The notes: generated by a model from the sequence alone, not told the origin. 13,567 bases of DNA from an uncultured Collinsella sp. (GCA_902482185.1 CABSZR010000017.1:1-13567); one strand, 5' to 3'; positions 1-7,004 are shown, counted from the first letter of the stretch. Translations and numbers: made by a program.

Positions 1-153
1 CGCCAGTGCTGCGCAGGGTAGCAAAAGCAGTCCTGCCACAAGAATGCTTACTCCGAAGGCGGCGACTCTGGCGCCTGCATGACGCTTGACGTTGCGGATA
101 GACAGGCCAGTCCGTTTGTTATGGGTCTGCGGTGCAACATGCTGTCCATACAT
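1..153 (-). CDS. Secreted or surface protein, N-terminal signal-peptide fragment (partial)
   Basis: An ATG at 151-153 (minus strand) opens 51 codons that run off the left edge without a stop. A clean AAGGAG Shine-Dalgarno lies 7 nt upstream. The first 29 residues are polar and basic (N-R-T..., then a K-R-H-A-G-A-R cluster). A long hydrophobic stretch, AAFGVSILVAGLLLLPCAALA, follows and ends in Ala-Leu-Ala, a textbook signal peptidase I site. The fragment stops right at the predicted cleavage point, so nothing of the mature protein is visible and no function can be given. The unusually long pre-core region (about 29 residues) resembles signal peptides of large Gram-positive surface proteins. 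A lipoprotein is less likely because the only Cys in the core is not in a convincing lipobox. The gene is transcribed away from the neighbouring flavoprotein gene. Confidence 0.75.
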   Translation of the reverse strand, partial: MYGQHVAPQTHNKRTGLSIRNVKRHAGARVAAFGVSILVAGLLLLPCAALA

Positions 154-475
154 AAGACGCTCCTTGTTCGTAGGCCGGTTTCCGCGGATCTATATTGCGC
201 CTGGCCGATGCGGCTAGGCTCTTTCACGCGAACGCTTACGCGAGCAGGGAGAAAGCTCAAGCTAATTTTCCCACAGTCGATACTTTGCGAGCAACGATTT
301 GCTGTTCAATTCTCGGAGAGAGAATCAAGGTGGCCGAGGAGTTATCAGCCAATAAGATTGTGTCTAGAGAACACGAACGAGAGATGCGATCTACAGACGA
401 CTGAATAGCTCCATCCGTTTTGGTTAAAACAAACTAATATGCCGCGCGCCTGCGGCATGAAGGAGGGAGATTTCT
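154..475. other. Divergent intergenic region, no supported gene
   Basis: This 322-bp region separates the minus-strand secreted-protein gene from the plus-strand flavoprotein gene, so it must hold both promoters. Short open frames cross it (for example 195-404, plus strand), but they lack a Shine-Dalgarno and have no recognisable product. The visible structure is a 6-bp-arm dyad at 309-325 (ATTCTC-N5-GAGAAT), plus the -10 candidate and the two dyads close to the flavoprotein start, which are listed separately. I see no RNA gene here. Confidence 0.6.
417..458 (+). promoter_or_regulatory. Flavoprotein promoter region with two dyads around the -10
   Basis: A good -10 hexamer, TAATAT, lies at 435-440, but no clear -35 is present at the right spacing. 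A dyad GTTTT-N4-AAAAC (417-430) covers the -35 zone. A second perfect dyad, ATGCCGC-N6-GCGGCAT (439-458), starts inside the -10 and spans the expected transcription start. The Shine-Dalgarno AAGGAGG begins right after it at about 460. The weak -35 flanked by dyads suggests regulated transcription: repressor or activator sites, or a 5' hairpin in the messenger. The regulator is not identifiable here. Confidence 0.45.
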
Positions 476-1006
476 ATGAACATCGTTGTATTGAGCGGCA
501 GCCCGCGCAAGGGCGCCAATACCGACACCATGGTCGAGGCGTTTGCCGAGACCGCGCGCGAGGTCGGCCATACGGTCGAGGTCATCCGCGTTGCCGGCAA
601 AAAGATCGCTGGTTGCCTGGGATGCCAGTACTGCTTCGCCCATGAGGGCACCTGTGTGCAGAAGGATGACATGGCCGATGTGATCGAGTCGCTGAAAGGC
701 GCCGACATGGTCGTCTTCGCCTCGCCTATCTACTGGTTCGATATCACTGCGCAGGAGAAGGCCGCCATCGACCGCCTGTACGCCTTCGGTGCTACGGGCT
801 TCCCGTTCACCAAGACGGCCCTTTTGCTCGATAGCCACAGCGAGGGCGTCTATGATGCGGCGATCGCTATGTACAAGTCGACCTGCGCGTACTGCAAGTG
901 GGAGGACCAGGGCATTGTCACCATCAGCGGTATGACCGAGCGCGACAGCATGGCATCCTCGCCCAAGTTGGAAGAGGTTCGAGAGCTCGCTCGCAAGCTC
1001 GCCTAA
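476..1006 (+). CDS. Flavodoxin-fold NAD(P)H-dependent oxidoreductase, iron-sulfur flavoprotein type
   Basis: This 176-residue protein has a flavodoxin-like fold predicted to bind FMN and shuttle electrons in the cytoplasm. The N-terminal phosphate-binding loop SGSPRKGANTDTM (residues 7-19) and the ASPIYWFDITAQ segment (82-93) are the two FMN-contact regions of the NADPH-dependent FMN reductase/iron-sulfur flavoprotein superfamily. Four cysteines at 47, 50, 53 and 60 form CX2CX2CX6C. This matches the compact CX2CX2CX4-7C motif known to ligate a 4Fe-4S cluster in archaeal Isf proteins. A further pair, C137 and C140, has no assigned role. The ATG at 476 is preceded by a strong AAGGAGGGAG, which fixes the start. 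The length is normal for the family. The gene stands alone: it is divergent from the gene on its left and convergent with the ATPase gene on its right. Physiological substrate unknown; a quinone or other redox-stress role is possible but not shown. Confidence 0.85.
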   Translation: MNIVVLSGSPRKGANTDTMVEAFAETAREVGHTVEVIRVAGKKIAGCLGCQYCFAHEGTCVQKDDMADVIESLKGADMVVFASPIYWFDITAQEKAAIDRLYAFGATGFPFTKTALLLDSHSEGVYDAAIAMYKSTCAYCKWEDQGIVTISGMTERDSMASSPKLEEVRELARKLA

Positions 1007-1019
1007 GAACAAGAAGAAC

Positions 1020-1084
1020 GCATGGCAATCAGCGTTATTGGAAGTACTTGCCGTCCTTGCCGGGTGAATCGTTGATTGCCATGC
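1020..1084. repeat. Long-armed inverted repeat between convergent genes
   Basis: Arms of 15 bp at 1020-1034 and 1070-1084 (GCATGGCAATCAGCG versus CGTTGATTGCCATGC) pair with a single G-T wobble around a 35-nt loop. It lies 13 bp after the flavoprotein stop and 30 bp past the ATPase stop, so it sits exactly where the two transcripts converge. No uridine tract follows on either strand, so it is not a classical intrinsic terminator. It may still protect or terminate both messages, or be a remnant of a small inserted element. Confidence 0.55.
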
Positions 1085-1114
1085 ACCGTTGCCCTTGTGG
1101 ACAATCTCCGCGTG

Positions 1115-2209
1115 CTAGGAGACTTTCTCGCTCAGGAACTCCCTGAACGCGGGGATGTCAAAGCCAACGAGGCCACGTCCACGTTCCCCGATGACGCCGT
1201 CCTCGAGGAGACGGCGTTTATATTGGCTTGCATAGTTGCTGGCAACGCCCATGCGTTTGGCTATCTCCGAGACCCTGCTGGGGCCAGAATCGGGCAGCAT
1301 CGCGAGCAAAAACTCAATGTCTTTATCGGAAAGCTCCCGATAGGTCGTTTCGAGAATTCGATCGCGCAGCTCCATACGGGCAAGCAGAGAACCCTGCTGG
1401 ACATCAGGTGCGCTGATTTTGGGCGAGTTCTCCGAAACATCCCATGTGCGATATCCGACGAGCTGCATCATGTAGGGGAATCCGTCGACGGCCTTCACGG
1501 CATCCTCGAGCGCTTCTGGCGTGATTGAGCGGCCTCCGGCCTCAACGGTTTTGCGGAATGCGTTTGCAATTTCAACGTCAGTGATTCGTCCCAACTGATG
1601 ATATTGGGAACGCCTGAGGAACGAGACGGAATCGTTACGCAGCAACGCCGATACTTTGTAGGGCAGTCCTGCCATGAGTAGGGCAACTTTTTTACCTTCG
1701 CGTACAAAGTGCTGGTAAACAGAGGCAAATTGAAGCATTTCTTCGAGATCGACGGTGACTTCATCGATGGTGATGAGAAGTCCGATGTCATGTTTTTCGA
1801 GTTGCTTAAAGATGCCATTCATGCGTGTGCGCCAGTTGCCCTGGGCCTCTTGAGCATATGTCCAATCGATGTCCACTGGACCAATTTGAACGCCGTTTAT
1901 GCGCGCGTGAGGCTGTGAGAGGTAGCTATCTGCGGCTTCTTTGGTTCGCTCGATAATATCTTCGAGCATGCCTGGCATGGCGGAGACATTTGCTGCGATC
2001 CAGCCGTGTTCAAGCGCTGTTTCTGAAAGGAGCGAGAGAAGCGCCGTCTTGCCCGTTCCCCTTGCGCCCGTAAAAATAGTCGACAGGTTTGGATCTCCCG
2101 GGCCGTTGATAAAGCCACGGTTGATGTCACGCAGAATATGCTCGCGACCCGCTAGAAAGGGAGGGACGCTTCCAAATGTTGGGGTAAAGGGGTTCTTGCT
2201 GTACTCCAT
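1115..2209 (-). CDS. AAA+/Orc1-Cdc6-like P-loop ATPase with C-terminal winged helix
   Basis: This is a 364-residue ATPase. Walker A is GARGTGKT (residues 48-55). Walker B is LLITIDE (144-150), with D149/E150 as the Mg-binding and catalytic acids. A sensor-1-like ALLMAGLP follows at 176-183, and a GFPYMMQLVGYRTW segment at 243-256 resembles the conserved region of archaeal-type/MNS-clade ATPases. The C-terminal part (about 295-352) reads as a winged helix: SEIAKRMGVASNYASQYKRR plus a GERGRGLVGF wing. ATP-driven DNA binding or regulation is therefore likely, but the cellular role is not known to me. The ATG at 2209 is chosen because AAAGGAG lies 7 nt upstream; an in-frame TTG at 2263 would lie inside the tandem repeats. 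Base composition is visibly less GC-rich than the topoisomerase genes, hinting at separate ancestry. It is not obviously co-transcribed with parC because a terminator intervenes. Confidence 0.8.
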   Translation of the reverse strand: MEYSKNPFTPTFGSVPPFLAGREHILRDINRGFINGPGDPNLSTIFTGARGTGKTALLSLLSETALEHGWIAANVSAMPGMLEDIIERTKEAADSYLSQPHARINGVQIGPVDIDWTYAQEAQGNWRTRMNGIFKQLEKHDIGLLITIDEVTVDLEEMLQFASVYQHFVREGKKVALLMAGLPYKVSALLRNDSVSFLRRSQYHQLGRITDVEIANAFRKTVEAGGRSITPEALEDAVKAVDGFPYMMQLVGYRTWDVSENSPKISAPDVQQGSLLARMELRDRILETTYRELSDKDIEFLLAMLPDSGPSRVSEIAKRMGVASNYASQYKRRLLEDGVIGERGRGLVGFDIPAFREFLSEKVS

Positions 2210-2216
2210 GGTAGCT

Positions 2217-2273
2217 CCTTTGCAAGTTTTGCTAATTTTTGCAACTTTTGCTAACTTTTGCAAGTTTTGCTAA
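2217..2273. repeat. Three tandem 19-bp repeats overlapping the ATPase ribosome binding site
   Basis: The units are 2217-2235, 2236-2254 and 2255-2273, and they abut without spacers. On the minus strand each reads TTAGCAAAA(C/G)TTGCAAA plus two variable bases. Each unit contains a GCAA-N3-TTGC dyad (plus-strand 2222-2232, 2241-2251, 2260-2270), so the dyads recur every 19 bp, close to two helical turns and on one DNA face. The unit nearest the gene supplies part of the AAAGGAG ribosome binding site. This looks like an array of operator sites or iterons. Its neighbour encodes a winged-helix ATPase, so autoregulation is the simplest idea. Confidence 0.8.
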
Positions 2274-2309
2274 CGACTGACCAATGGGCATCGAAGCAGT
2301 GACGCTGAC

Positions 2310-2360
2310 ATTTTTTACGCAGAAAAATAAGCAGAAATCAATTTATCTGCGTTAAAAAAT
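2310..2360. promoter_or_regulatory. AT-rich dyad with repeated GCAGA half-sites, likely ATPase promoter region
   Basis: Arms ATTTTTTACGCAGA (2310-2323) and TCTGCGTTAAAAAAT (2346-2360) are inverted copies with one extra T. A third half-site, GCAGAAA, lies at 2331-2337, a direct repeat of 2319-2325 twelve bases away. On the minus strand a possible promoter lies within: TTGATT (2336-2341), an 18-bp spacer, and TAAAAA (2312-2317). It would give a leader of roughly 95 nt containing the 19-bp repeats. The promoter match is modest. Confidence 0.4.
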
Positions 2361-2365
2361 AGTTG

Positions 2366-2411
2366 AGAAGAAAAACGACGAGTCCCGGGCGCAATGCCGT
2401 TGCGCTCCGGG
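2366..2411 (-). terminator. Intrinsic terminator downstream of parC-like gene
   Basis: The GC-rich stem is plus-strand 2384-2394 (CCCGGGCGCAA) against 2400-2411 (TTGCGCTCCGGG), with one bulged base and a TGCCG loop. Read on the minus strand it is followed after 8 nt by TTTTTCTTC. It lies about 45 bp past the parC-like stop, which separates the topoisomerase operon from the ATPase gene. The gap between stem and T tract is longer than ideal. Confidence 0.65.
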
Positions 2412-2455
2412 CCCCGCTGCTTTGCGAAGTATCTAACGATCTCGTTGCCGTTGTC

Positions 2456-4696
2456 CTAGTCAAACAGACTCGGCATGTCGTTTTCTTTCATGAGGGCACC
2501 GGCGGAGGGCAGACTCTGCGCAGTGAACTTTTCGGCCGAGACGCCGGCGCCAAGGATTTCCTCGGTCGTGCCGACGGTGGTGACCGAGCGGCCCTTCTTG
2601 GCCGTAAAGGCCTGGACGCCCTGCGTGTTGGTGGTCGTCTTGGTCTTGAGCAGCGACGTGTTGAAGTTCATCAAGCGGTAGTCGCTCGAGACCAGCGCGA
2701 TGTCGCGATCTTCCTTGAGCACCTGGGCATACAGCAGCTTGCTGCCACCGTAGATGGCGTTTTTGAGGCGCTTGCGGTTGGTCTTGGTGACGTATCCGGC
2801 AAGTGCGACGCGCACCACGCGGCCGTTCTCAAAGACAAACAGCACGTCGGCCTTGTAGTCCTCGGGGTCGATGACCCAGATGACGCTCTCGTCGGGTTCC
2901 ATCTCGAGGTCGGTCGGCAGGTACGAGCCCAGCTGGGCCGACTTGGTGTCCTCAAACGCCGCAACCTTGCACTTGTACACCTGGCTCTTGTTGGTAAATA
3001 CGAGCAGCTCGTGGGTGTTGGAGGACGGGAACTCGATAAAGGGTTTGTCGCCGTCCTTGTACTTGAGCGTGGTCGCCTTCTTGAGCACACGGTCCGTCAT
3101 CTTTTTAAGGTAGCCCTCGCGCGAAAGCATGATAGTAACCGGGTACTCCTCGACCTCGGGCTCCAGGCTTACCTCGATAACCTCGTGGGGCTCGATCCTG
3201 CCCGTGCGGCGCGGCATCACGTACTTCTTGTTGACCGCGGCCAGCTCGTCGCTGATGACCTTCTTGATGTTCTCCTCGCTGGAAAGGATCTCCTCAAGCT
3301 CGGCAATCTCGCCCTCGAGCTTGGCGATGTCCTTGGTGCGATTGAGGATGTACTCCTCGTTGATGTTGCGGAGCTTGAGCTCGGCGACAAACTCAGCCTG
3401 GGTCTCGTCGATGTCGAAACCCTTCATAAGATTGGGCACGACCTCGGCTTCGAGCTTGGTGCCGCGGATGATAGCGATGGCCTTGTCGATGTCGAGCAAA
3501 ATCGCCTCGAGGCCGTGCAGCAAGTGTAGGCGCTCGGACTTTTTGCCCAGGTCAAAGTTAATGCGGCGACGCGTGGACTCAATACGCCACTTGACCCACT
3601 CGTGCAGAATCTGGCGCACACCCATAACGCGGGGGTAACCATCGACCAGCACGTTGAAGTTGCACGAGAACGAATCCTGCAGCGTGGTCGAGCGATAGAG
3701 CTTGGCCATGAGCTTGTCGGGGTCGACGCCGCGCTTAAGGTCGATGGCGATGCGCAAGCCCGAGAGGTCGGTTTCGTCGCGGATGTCAGCGATCTCCTTG
3801 ACCTTGCCCTCTTTGGAGAGCTTGACGATGCGCTCGATGATGACATCGGTCTTGGTGGTGTAGGGGATCTCGTACACCTCGATGATGCGCTCTTCGGGAA
3901 TCCAGCGCCAGCGGGAGCGGATCTGGAAGCTGCCAAGGCCGGTCTCGATAATCTTTTCCATCTCCTCGCGGCGGTAGATAATTTCACCGCCGGTCGAGAA
4001 GTCGGGCATGGGCATGTACTCGAGCAGGTCGCAGTCTGGATCCTTGAGGTAGTGCATCGTAGCGGTGCAGACCTCGTTGAGGTTGAAGCCGCAGATGTCG
4101 GACGCCATGGCGACGCCGATGCCCTTGTTGGCCGAGACGAGGATATTGGGGAACGTGGTGGGCAGCAGGCGCGGCTCCTTCATGGCGCCGTCGTAGCTGT
4201 CGACGAAGTCGACCGGGTCCTTGTCGATGTCCTTGAAGATCTCGGCGCTGATGGGGGAGAGCTTGGCCTCGGTATAACGCGAGGCGGCGTAGCTCAGATC
4301 GCCCGAATAATACTTGCCAAAGTTGCCCTTCGACTCAACGAACGGCGCGAGCAACGCCTCGTTGCCGGTTGCCAGACGCACCATCGTCTCGTAGATCGCG
4401 GCATCGCCGTGCGGGTTGAGCTTCATGGTCTGGCCCACGATGTTGGCGCTCTTCTGGCGCTCGCCCTTGAGCAGACCCATCTTGTACATGGTGTAGAGCA
4501 GCTTGCGGTGCGACGGCTTAAAGCCGTCAATTTCGGGGAACGCGCGCGAGACGTTGACGCTCATGGCGTAGGGCATGTAGTTGACCTCGAGCGTCTGCGT
4601 GATCGGCTGGTCGGTGACCTCGGAGTGCAGGCCGATGACGTTCTCGGCGTTGACCTGCTTTTTCTTTGGCTGGTTCTTCGTCTTCTTCTTTGCCAC
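2456..4696 (-). CDS. parC: Type IIA DNA topoisomerase (topo IV-like) subunit A
   Basis: This 746-residue cleavage/religation subunit pairs with the ParE-like protein encoded just upstream. After a lysine-rich N-terminus, residues about 30-150 carry the winged-helix core. The catalytic tyrosine is Y141 in AASRYTEAKL, with R140 beside it. The quinolone-contact segment reads LNPHGDAAIYETM (residues 93-105), with Ala99 at the position of E. coli GyrA Ser83 and Glu103 at that of Asp87. The C-terminal third (about 515-700) has degenerate beta-pinwheel-like repeats and no QRRGGRG GyrA box, which argues for a topo IV-like enzyme rather than gyrase. The start is GTG (4694-4696), preceded by AAGAGGAAATC. 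The gap to the parE-like stop is 45 bp, so the two genes form one operon. The subfamily is the clostridial/actinobacterial second topoisomerase, and the gene name is by analogy. Confidence 0.9.
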   Translation of the reverse strand: MAKKKTKNQPKKKQVNAENVIGLHSEVTDQPITQTLEVNYMPYAMSVNVSRAFPEIDGFKPSHRKLLYTMYKMGLLKGERQKSANIVGQTMKLNPHGDAAIYETMVRLATGNEALLAPFVESKGNFGKYYSGDLSYAASRYTEAKLSPISAEIFKDIDKDPVDFVDSYDGAMKEPRLLPTTFPNILVSANKGIGVAMASDICGFNLNEVCTATMHYLKDPDCDLLEYMPMPDFSTGGEIIYRREEMEKIIETGLGSFQIRSRWRWIPEERIIEVYEIPYTTKTDVIIERIVKLSKEGKVKEIADIRDETDLSGLRIAIDLKRGVDPDKLMAKLYRSTTLQDSFSCNFNVLVDGYPRVMGVRQILHEWVKWRIESTRRRINFDLGKKSERLHLLHGLEAILLDIDKAIAIIRGTKLEAEVVPNLMKGFDIDETQAEFVAELKLRNINEEYILNRTKDIAKLEGEIAELEEILSSEENIKKVISDELAAVNKKYVMPRRTGRIEPHEVIEVSLEPEVEEYPVTIMLSREGYLKKMTDRVLKKATTLKYKDGDKPFIEFPSSNTHELLVFTNKSQVYKCKVAAFEDTKSAQLGSYLPTDLEMEPDESVIWVIDPEDYKADVLFVFENGRVVRVALAGYVTKTNRKRLKNAIYGGSKLLYAQVLKEDRDIALVSSDYRLMNFNTSLLKTKTTTNTQGVQAFTAKKGRSVTTVGTTEEILGAGVSAEKFTAQSLPSAGALMKENDMPSLFD

Positions 4697-4741
4697 GATT
4701 TCCTCTTGAACTTCTTGTGAGCTGTCGTTATCGATTTGCTG

Positions 4742-6739
4742 CTATTGCAGGTCCAGCTGGTCCAGGTATTCCTTGCCGTGCTCGGAGATATGGCGCTTGC
4801 GGCCTGCCTCGTCGTTGCCCAGCAACAGGTTGAACATAGTTTCCATCCTGGTGACGTCCTCGGGCTCCACCTTGATCAGACGACGCGTCTCGGGGTTCAT
4901 GGTGGTGAGCCACATCATGTCCGGGTCGTTCTCACCAAGACCCTTGGAGCGGTTGATGGAGCACTTCTGGTCGCCGATCTCCTTGAGAATGCCGTTCTTT
5001 TCGAGCTCGGTGTAGGCAAAGTAGGTCTTTTCTTTGCAGTTGATCTCGTAGAGCGGCGACTCGGCGATATACACGTAGCCCTCGTCGATAAGTGTGGGCA
5101 CCAGGCGGTAGAGCATGGTGAGCACGAGCGTGCGGATGTGATAACCGTCGACGTCGGCGTCCGTACAGATGATGACCTTGTTCCAGTTGAGGTTGTCCAG
5201 GTCGAAGGCGCCAAGGTTCTTGATGCGTTTGTCCTTGATCTCCACACCGCAGCCCAGCACGCGCATGAGGTCCATGATGATGTCGGACTTAAAGATGCGC
5301 GGGTAGTCCTCCTTCAGGCAGTTGAGGATCTTGCCGCGGACGGGCATAACACCCTGGAATTCGGCATCGCGCGACGTGCGAATGGCGCCTGCTGCCGAGT
5401 CACCCTCTACGATGTAGATCTCGCGGCGGCTCTTGTCCTTGGAGCGGCAATCGATGAACTTCTGCACGCGGTTGGCCATGTCGGTCTTCTGCTGCAGGTT
5501 GGTCTTGATGCTCTGGCGCGTCTTCTCGGCGTTCTCGCGCGAGCGCTTGTTGATGAGCACCTGCTCCATGATCTTGTTGGCGGCATCTTTGTTCTCGATC
5601 AAGTAGGTCGAGAGGCGCTCCTTAAAGAATGCCGTCATGGCCTGCTGGATAAAGCGGTTGTTGATGGCCTTCTTGGTCTGGTTTTCGTAGGACGTCTGGG
5701 TGGAGAAGCAGTTGGTCACCAGCACCAGGCAGTCCTGGACGTCTTGCCACTTAATGCCGCTCTCGTTTTTGTTGTACTTGCCCTGTTGCTTAATGTAGGC
5801 ATCGATGGCGCTGGTCAGAGCGCTGCGGGCGGCTTTCTCGGGCGAGCCGCCGTTCTCGAGCCACGATGAGTTGTGATAGTACTCCTGCATCATGAAGGTG
5901 CGCGAGAAGCACATGCACGCGGTGATCTTTACGTTGTAGTCGGGCAGGTCCTCACGGTCGCGACCGCGACGGTCGGCCTCGATAAAGAAGGGCTCGGTGA
6001 GGTAGTCGGTACCGACCTTCTCGAGAACATAGTCCTCGATGCCCTTGGGATAGCAAAAATCCTCTTCGGAAAACTCGCCATCGTCGCCCTCGATACGCAG
6101 GCGGAAGGTCACGTTGGCGTTGACCACGGCCTGGCGGCGCATGGTCTCGCGATACCAATCGTGGGGGATGCTGATGGAGGTAAAGACCTCAAGATCGGGA
6201 CGCCACTTGATGGTGGTACCGGTACGGTCCTCGTCGCTGGGCTCAATCTCGAGCGCCTTCTTTTTGGCTCCGACGACCTTGCCCTTCTTAAAGTGCAGGG
6301 AGTACTTGTTACCATCGCGCCAAACCGTGACGTCCATGTACTCGGAGGCGTACTGGGTCGCGCACGAGCCCAAGCCATTGGTACCGAGCGAGAAGTCGTA
6401 GTCGCCGCCCTGGTTATTGTTGTATTTGCCGCCGGCGTAGAGCTCGCAAAAGACGAGCTCCCAGTTAAAGCGCTTCTCGGAAGGGTTCCAGTCGAGCGGG
6501 CAGCCACGGCCGTTGTCCTCTACCTGGATAGAGCCATCGCGAAAGGCGGTAAGGGTGATGAGCTTGCCGTAGCCCTGGCGCGCCTCGTCAACGGCGTTGG
6601 ACAGGATCTCGAAGGCGGCATGCGCGCAGCCGTCGAGCCCGTCCGAGCCAAAGATAACGGCAGGGCGCAGGCGTACGCGTTCCTCGTCCTTGAGCTGGCG
6701 GATACTGTCGTTACCATAGTTTGCGGTGTTTTTTGCCAT
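4742..6739 (-). CDS. parE: Type IIA DNA topoisomerase (topo IV-like) subunit B, ATPase/TOPRIM
   Basis: This 665-residue subunit supplies ATP-driven strand passage. GHKL ATPase motifs are present in order: EILSNAVDEA with E44 (general base) and N48 (Mg), VEDNGRGCPLDW (about 73-84), the ATP lid GTNGLGSCATQYAS (about 119-132) and RTGTTIKW (about 172-179). The transducer lysine loop is YENQTKKAI (about 350-358). The TOPRIM domain shows EGDSAAG (about 444-450), PVRGKILN and DADVDGYHIR (about 526-535), followed by RSKGLGEN and the conserved C-terminal tail. The lid lacks the usual GLHGVG wording and the second TOPRIM glycine is Ala, as expected of a divergent subfamily. The ATG at 6739 is the first plausible start. 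The best AAGGAG lies 16 nt away, with a weaker GAGAG at normal spacing. It is first in the operon with the parC-like gene. Confidence 0.9.
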   Translation of the reverse strand: MAKNTANYGNDSIRQLKDEERVRLRPAVIFGSDGLDGCAHAAFEILSNAVDEARQGYGKLITLTAFRDGSIQVEDNGRGCPLDWNPSEKRFNWELVFCELYAGGKYNNNQGGDYDFSLGTNGLGSCATQYASEYMDVTVWRDGNKYSLHFKKGKVVGAKKKALEIEPSDEDRTGTTIKWRPDLEVFTSISIPHDWYRETMRRQAVVNANVTFRLRIEGDDGEFSEEDFCYPKGIEDYVLEKVGTDYLTEPFFIEADRRGRDREDLPDYNVKITACMCFSRTFMMQEYYHNSSWLENGGSPEKAARSALTSAIDAYIKQQGKYNKNESGIKWQDVQDCLVLVTNCFSTQTSYENQTKKAINNRFIQQAMTAFFKERLSTYLIENKDAANKIMEQVLINKRSRENAEKTRQSIKTNLQQKTDMANRVQKFIDCRSKDKSRREIYIVEGDSAAGAIRTSRDAEFQGVMPVRGKILNCLKEDYPRIFKSDIIMDLMRVLGCGVEIKDKRIKNLGAFDLDNLNWNKVIICTDADVDGYHIRTLVLTMLYRLVPTLIDEGYVYIAESPLYEINCKEKTYFAYTELEKNGILKEIGDQKCSINRSKGLGENDPDMMWLTTMNPETRRLIKVEPEDVTRMETMFNLLLGNDEAGRKRHISEHGKEYLDQLDLQ

Positions 6740-6793
6740 ACTCGCTCTCTCGGTGCTCCTTTGCTGCGTTTAAGTCATATAGATAGTCAAGGT

Positions 6794-6822
6794 AGCATAG
6801 CCCAGCCCACAGACGATTCCAA
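6794..6822 (-). promoter_or_regulatory. Candidate promoter of parE-parC operon
   Basis: On the minus strand, TTGGAA (6817-6822), a 17-bp spacer and TATGCT (6794-6799) form a fair sigma70-type promoter. Transcription would start near 6787, giving a leader of about 48 nt before the parE-like ATG. A second candidate lies further upstream in the AT-rich stretch around 6915-6945 (TTGTTT, then TATTAA after 16 bp). A CGAAC-N4-GTTCG dyad near 6839-6852 sits just upstream of the -35. Confidence 0.45.
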
Positions 6823-6984
6823 CCAACACGAAATCCATCGAACAATCGTTCGGATTAACAGGGATAGTGTTTAGTGGTAGCGCTGCATTGTTAAACAAAT
6901 TTGGATACAGATGAATTTTATTTAATAGGGACCTAGTTTTACTAAACAAAATCGAACGATGCTGATCGCACGAGCGGGCACATC

Positions 6985-6999
6985 GATTGACTATCAATC
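6985..6999. repeat. Short dyad GATTGA-N3-TCAATC
   Basis: A perfect 6-bp-arm dyad lies six bases before the larger hairpin at 7005-7039. It could be part of a structured RNA or a protein-binding site; on its own it is weak evidence. Confidence 0.4.
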
Positions 7000-7004
7000 A
7001 CGTT

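Noticed and set aside
195..404. 69-codon plus-strand frame in the left intergenic region
   Set aside because: No Shine-Dalgarno, no family resemblance, and composition unlike the coding regions; it overlaps the promoter area of two divergent genes.
1022..1075. 17-codon frame after the flavoprotein gene
   Set aside because: It has only a poor ribosome binding site and starts within the arm of an inverted repeat; too short to support.
2217..2273. CRISPR array
   Set aside because: Units abut without spacers, are only 19 bp long, and no cas genes are nearby.
1115..2455. ATPase plus repeats as a plasmid-type replication module or defence system
   Set aside because: Only one gene is present, with no replication initiator, nuclease, toxin or partner protein. 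The repeats are better explained as regulatory sites on current evidence.
2363..6874. Four long antisense open frames (333-388 codons) covering the topoisomerase genes on the plus strand
   Set aside because: They mirror strongly conserved genes on the minus strand, lack ribosome binding sites and domains, and their low-complexity Leu/Val/Asp/Gly composition is what codon bias produces in the opposite frame.
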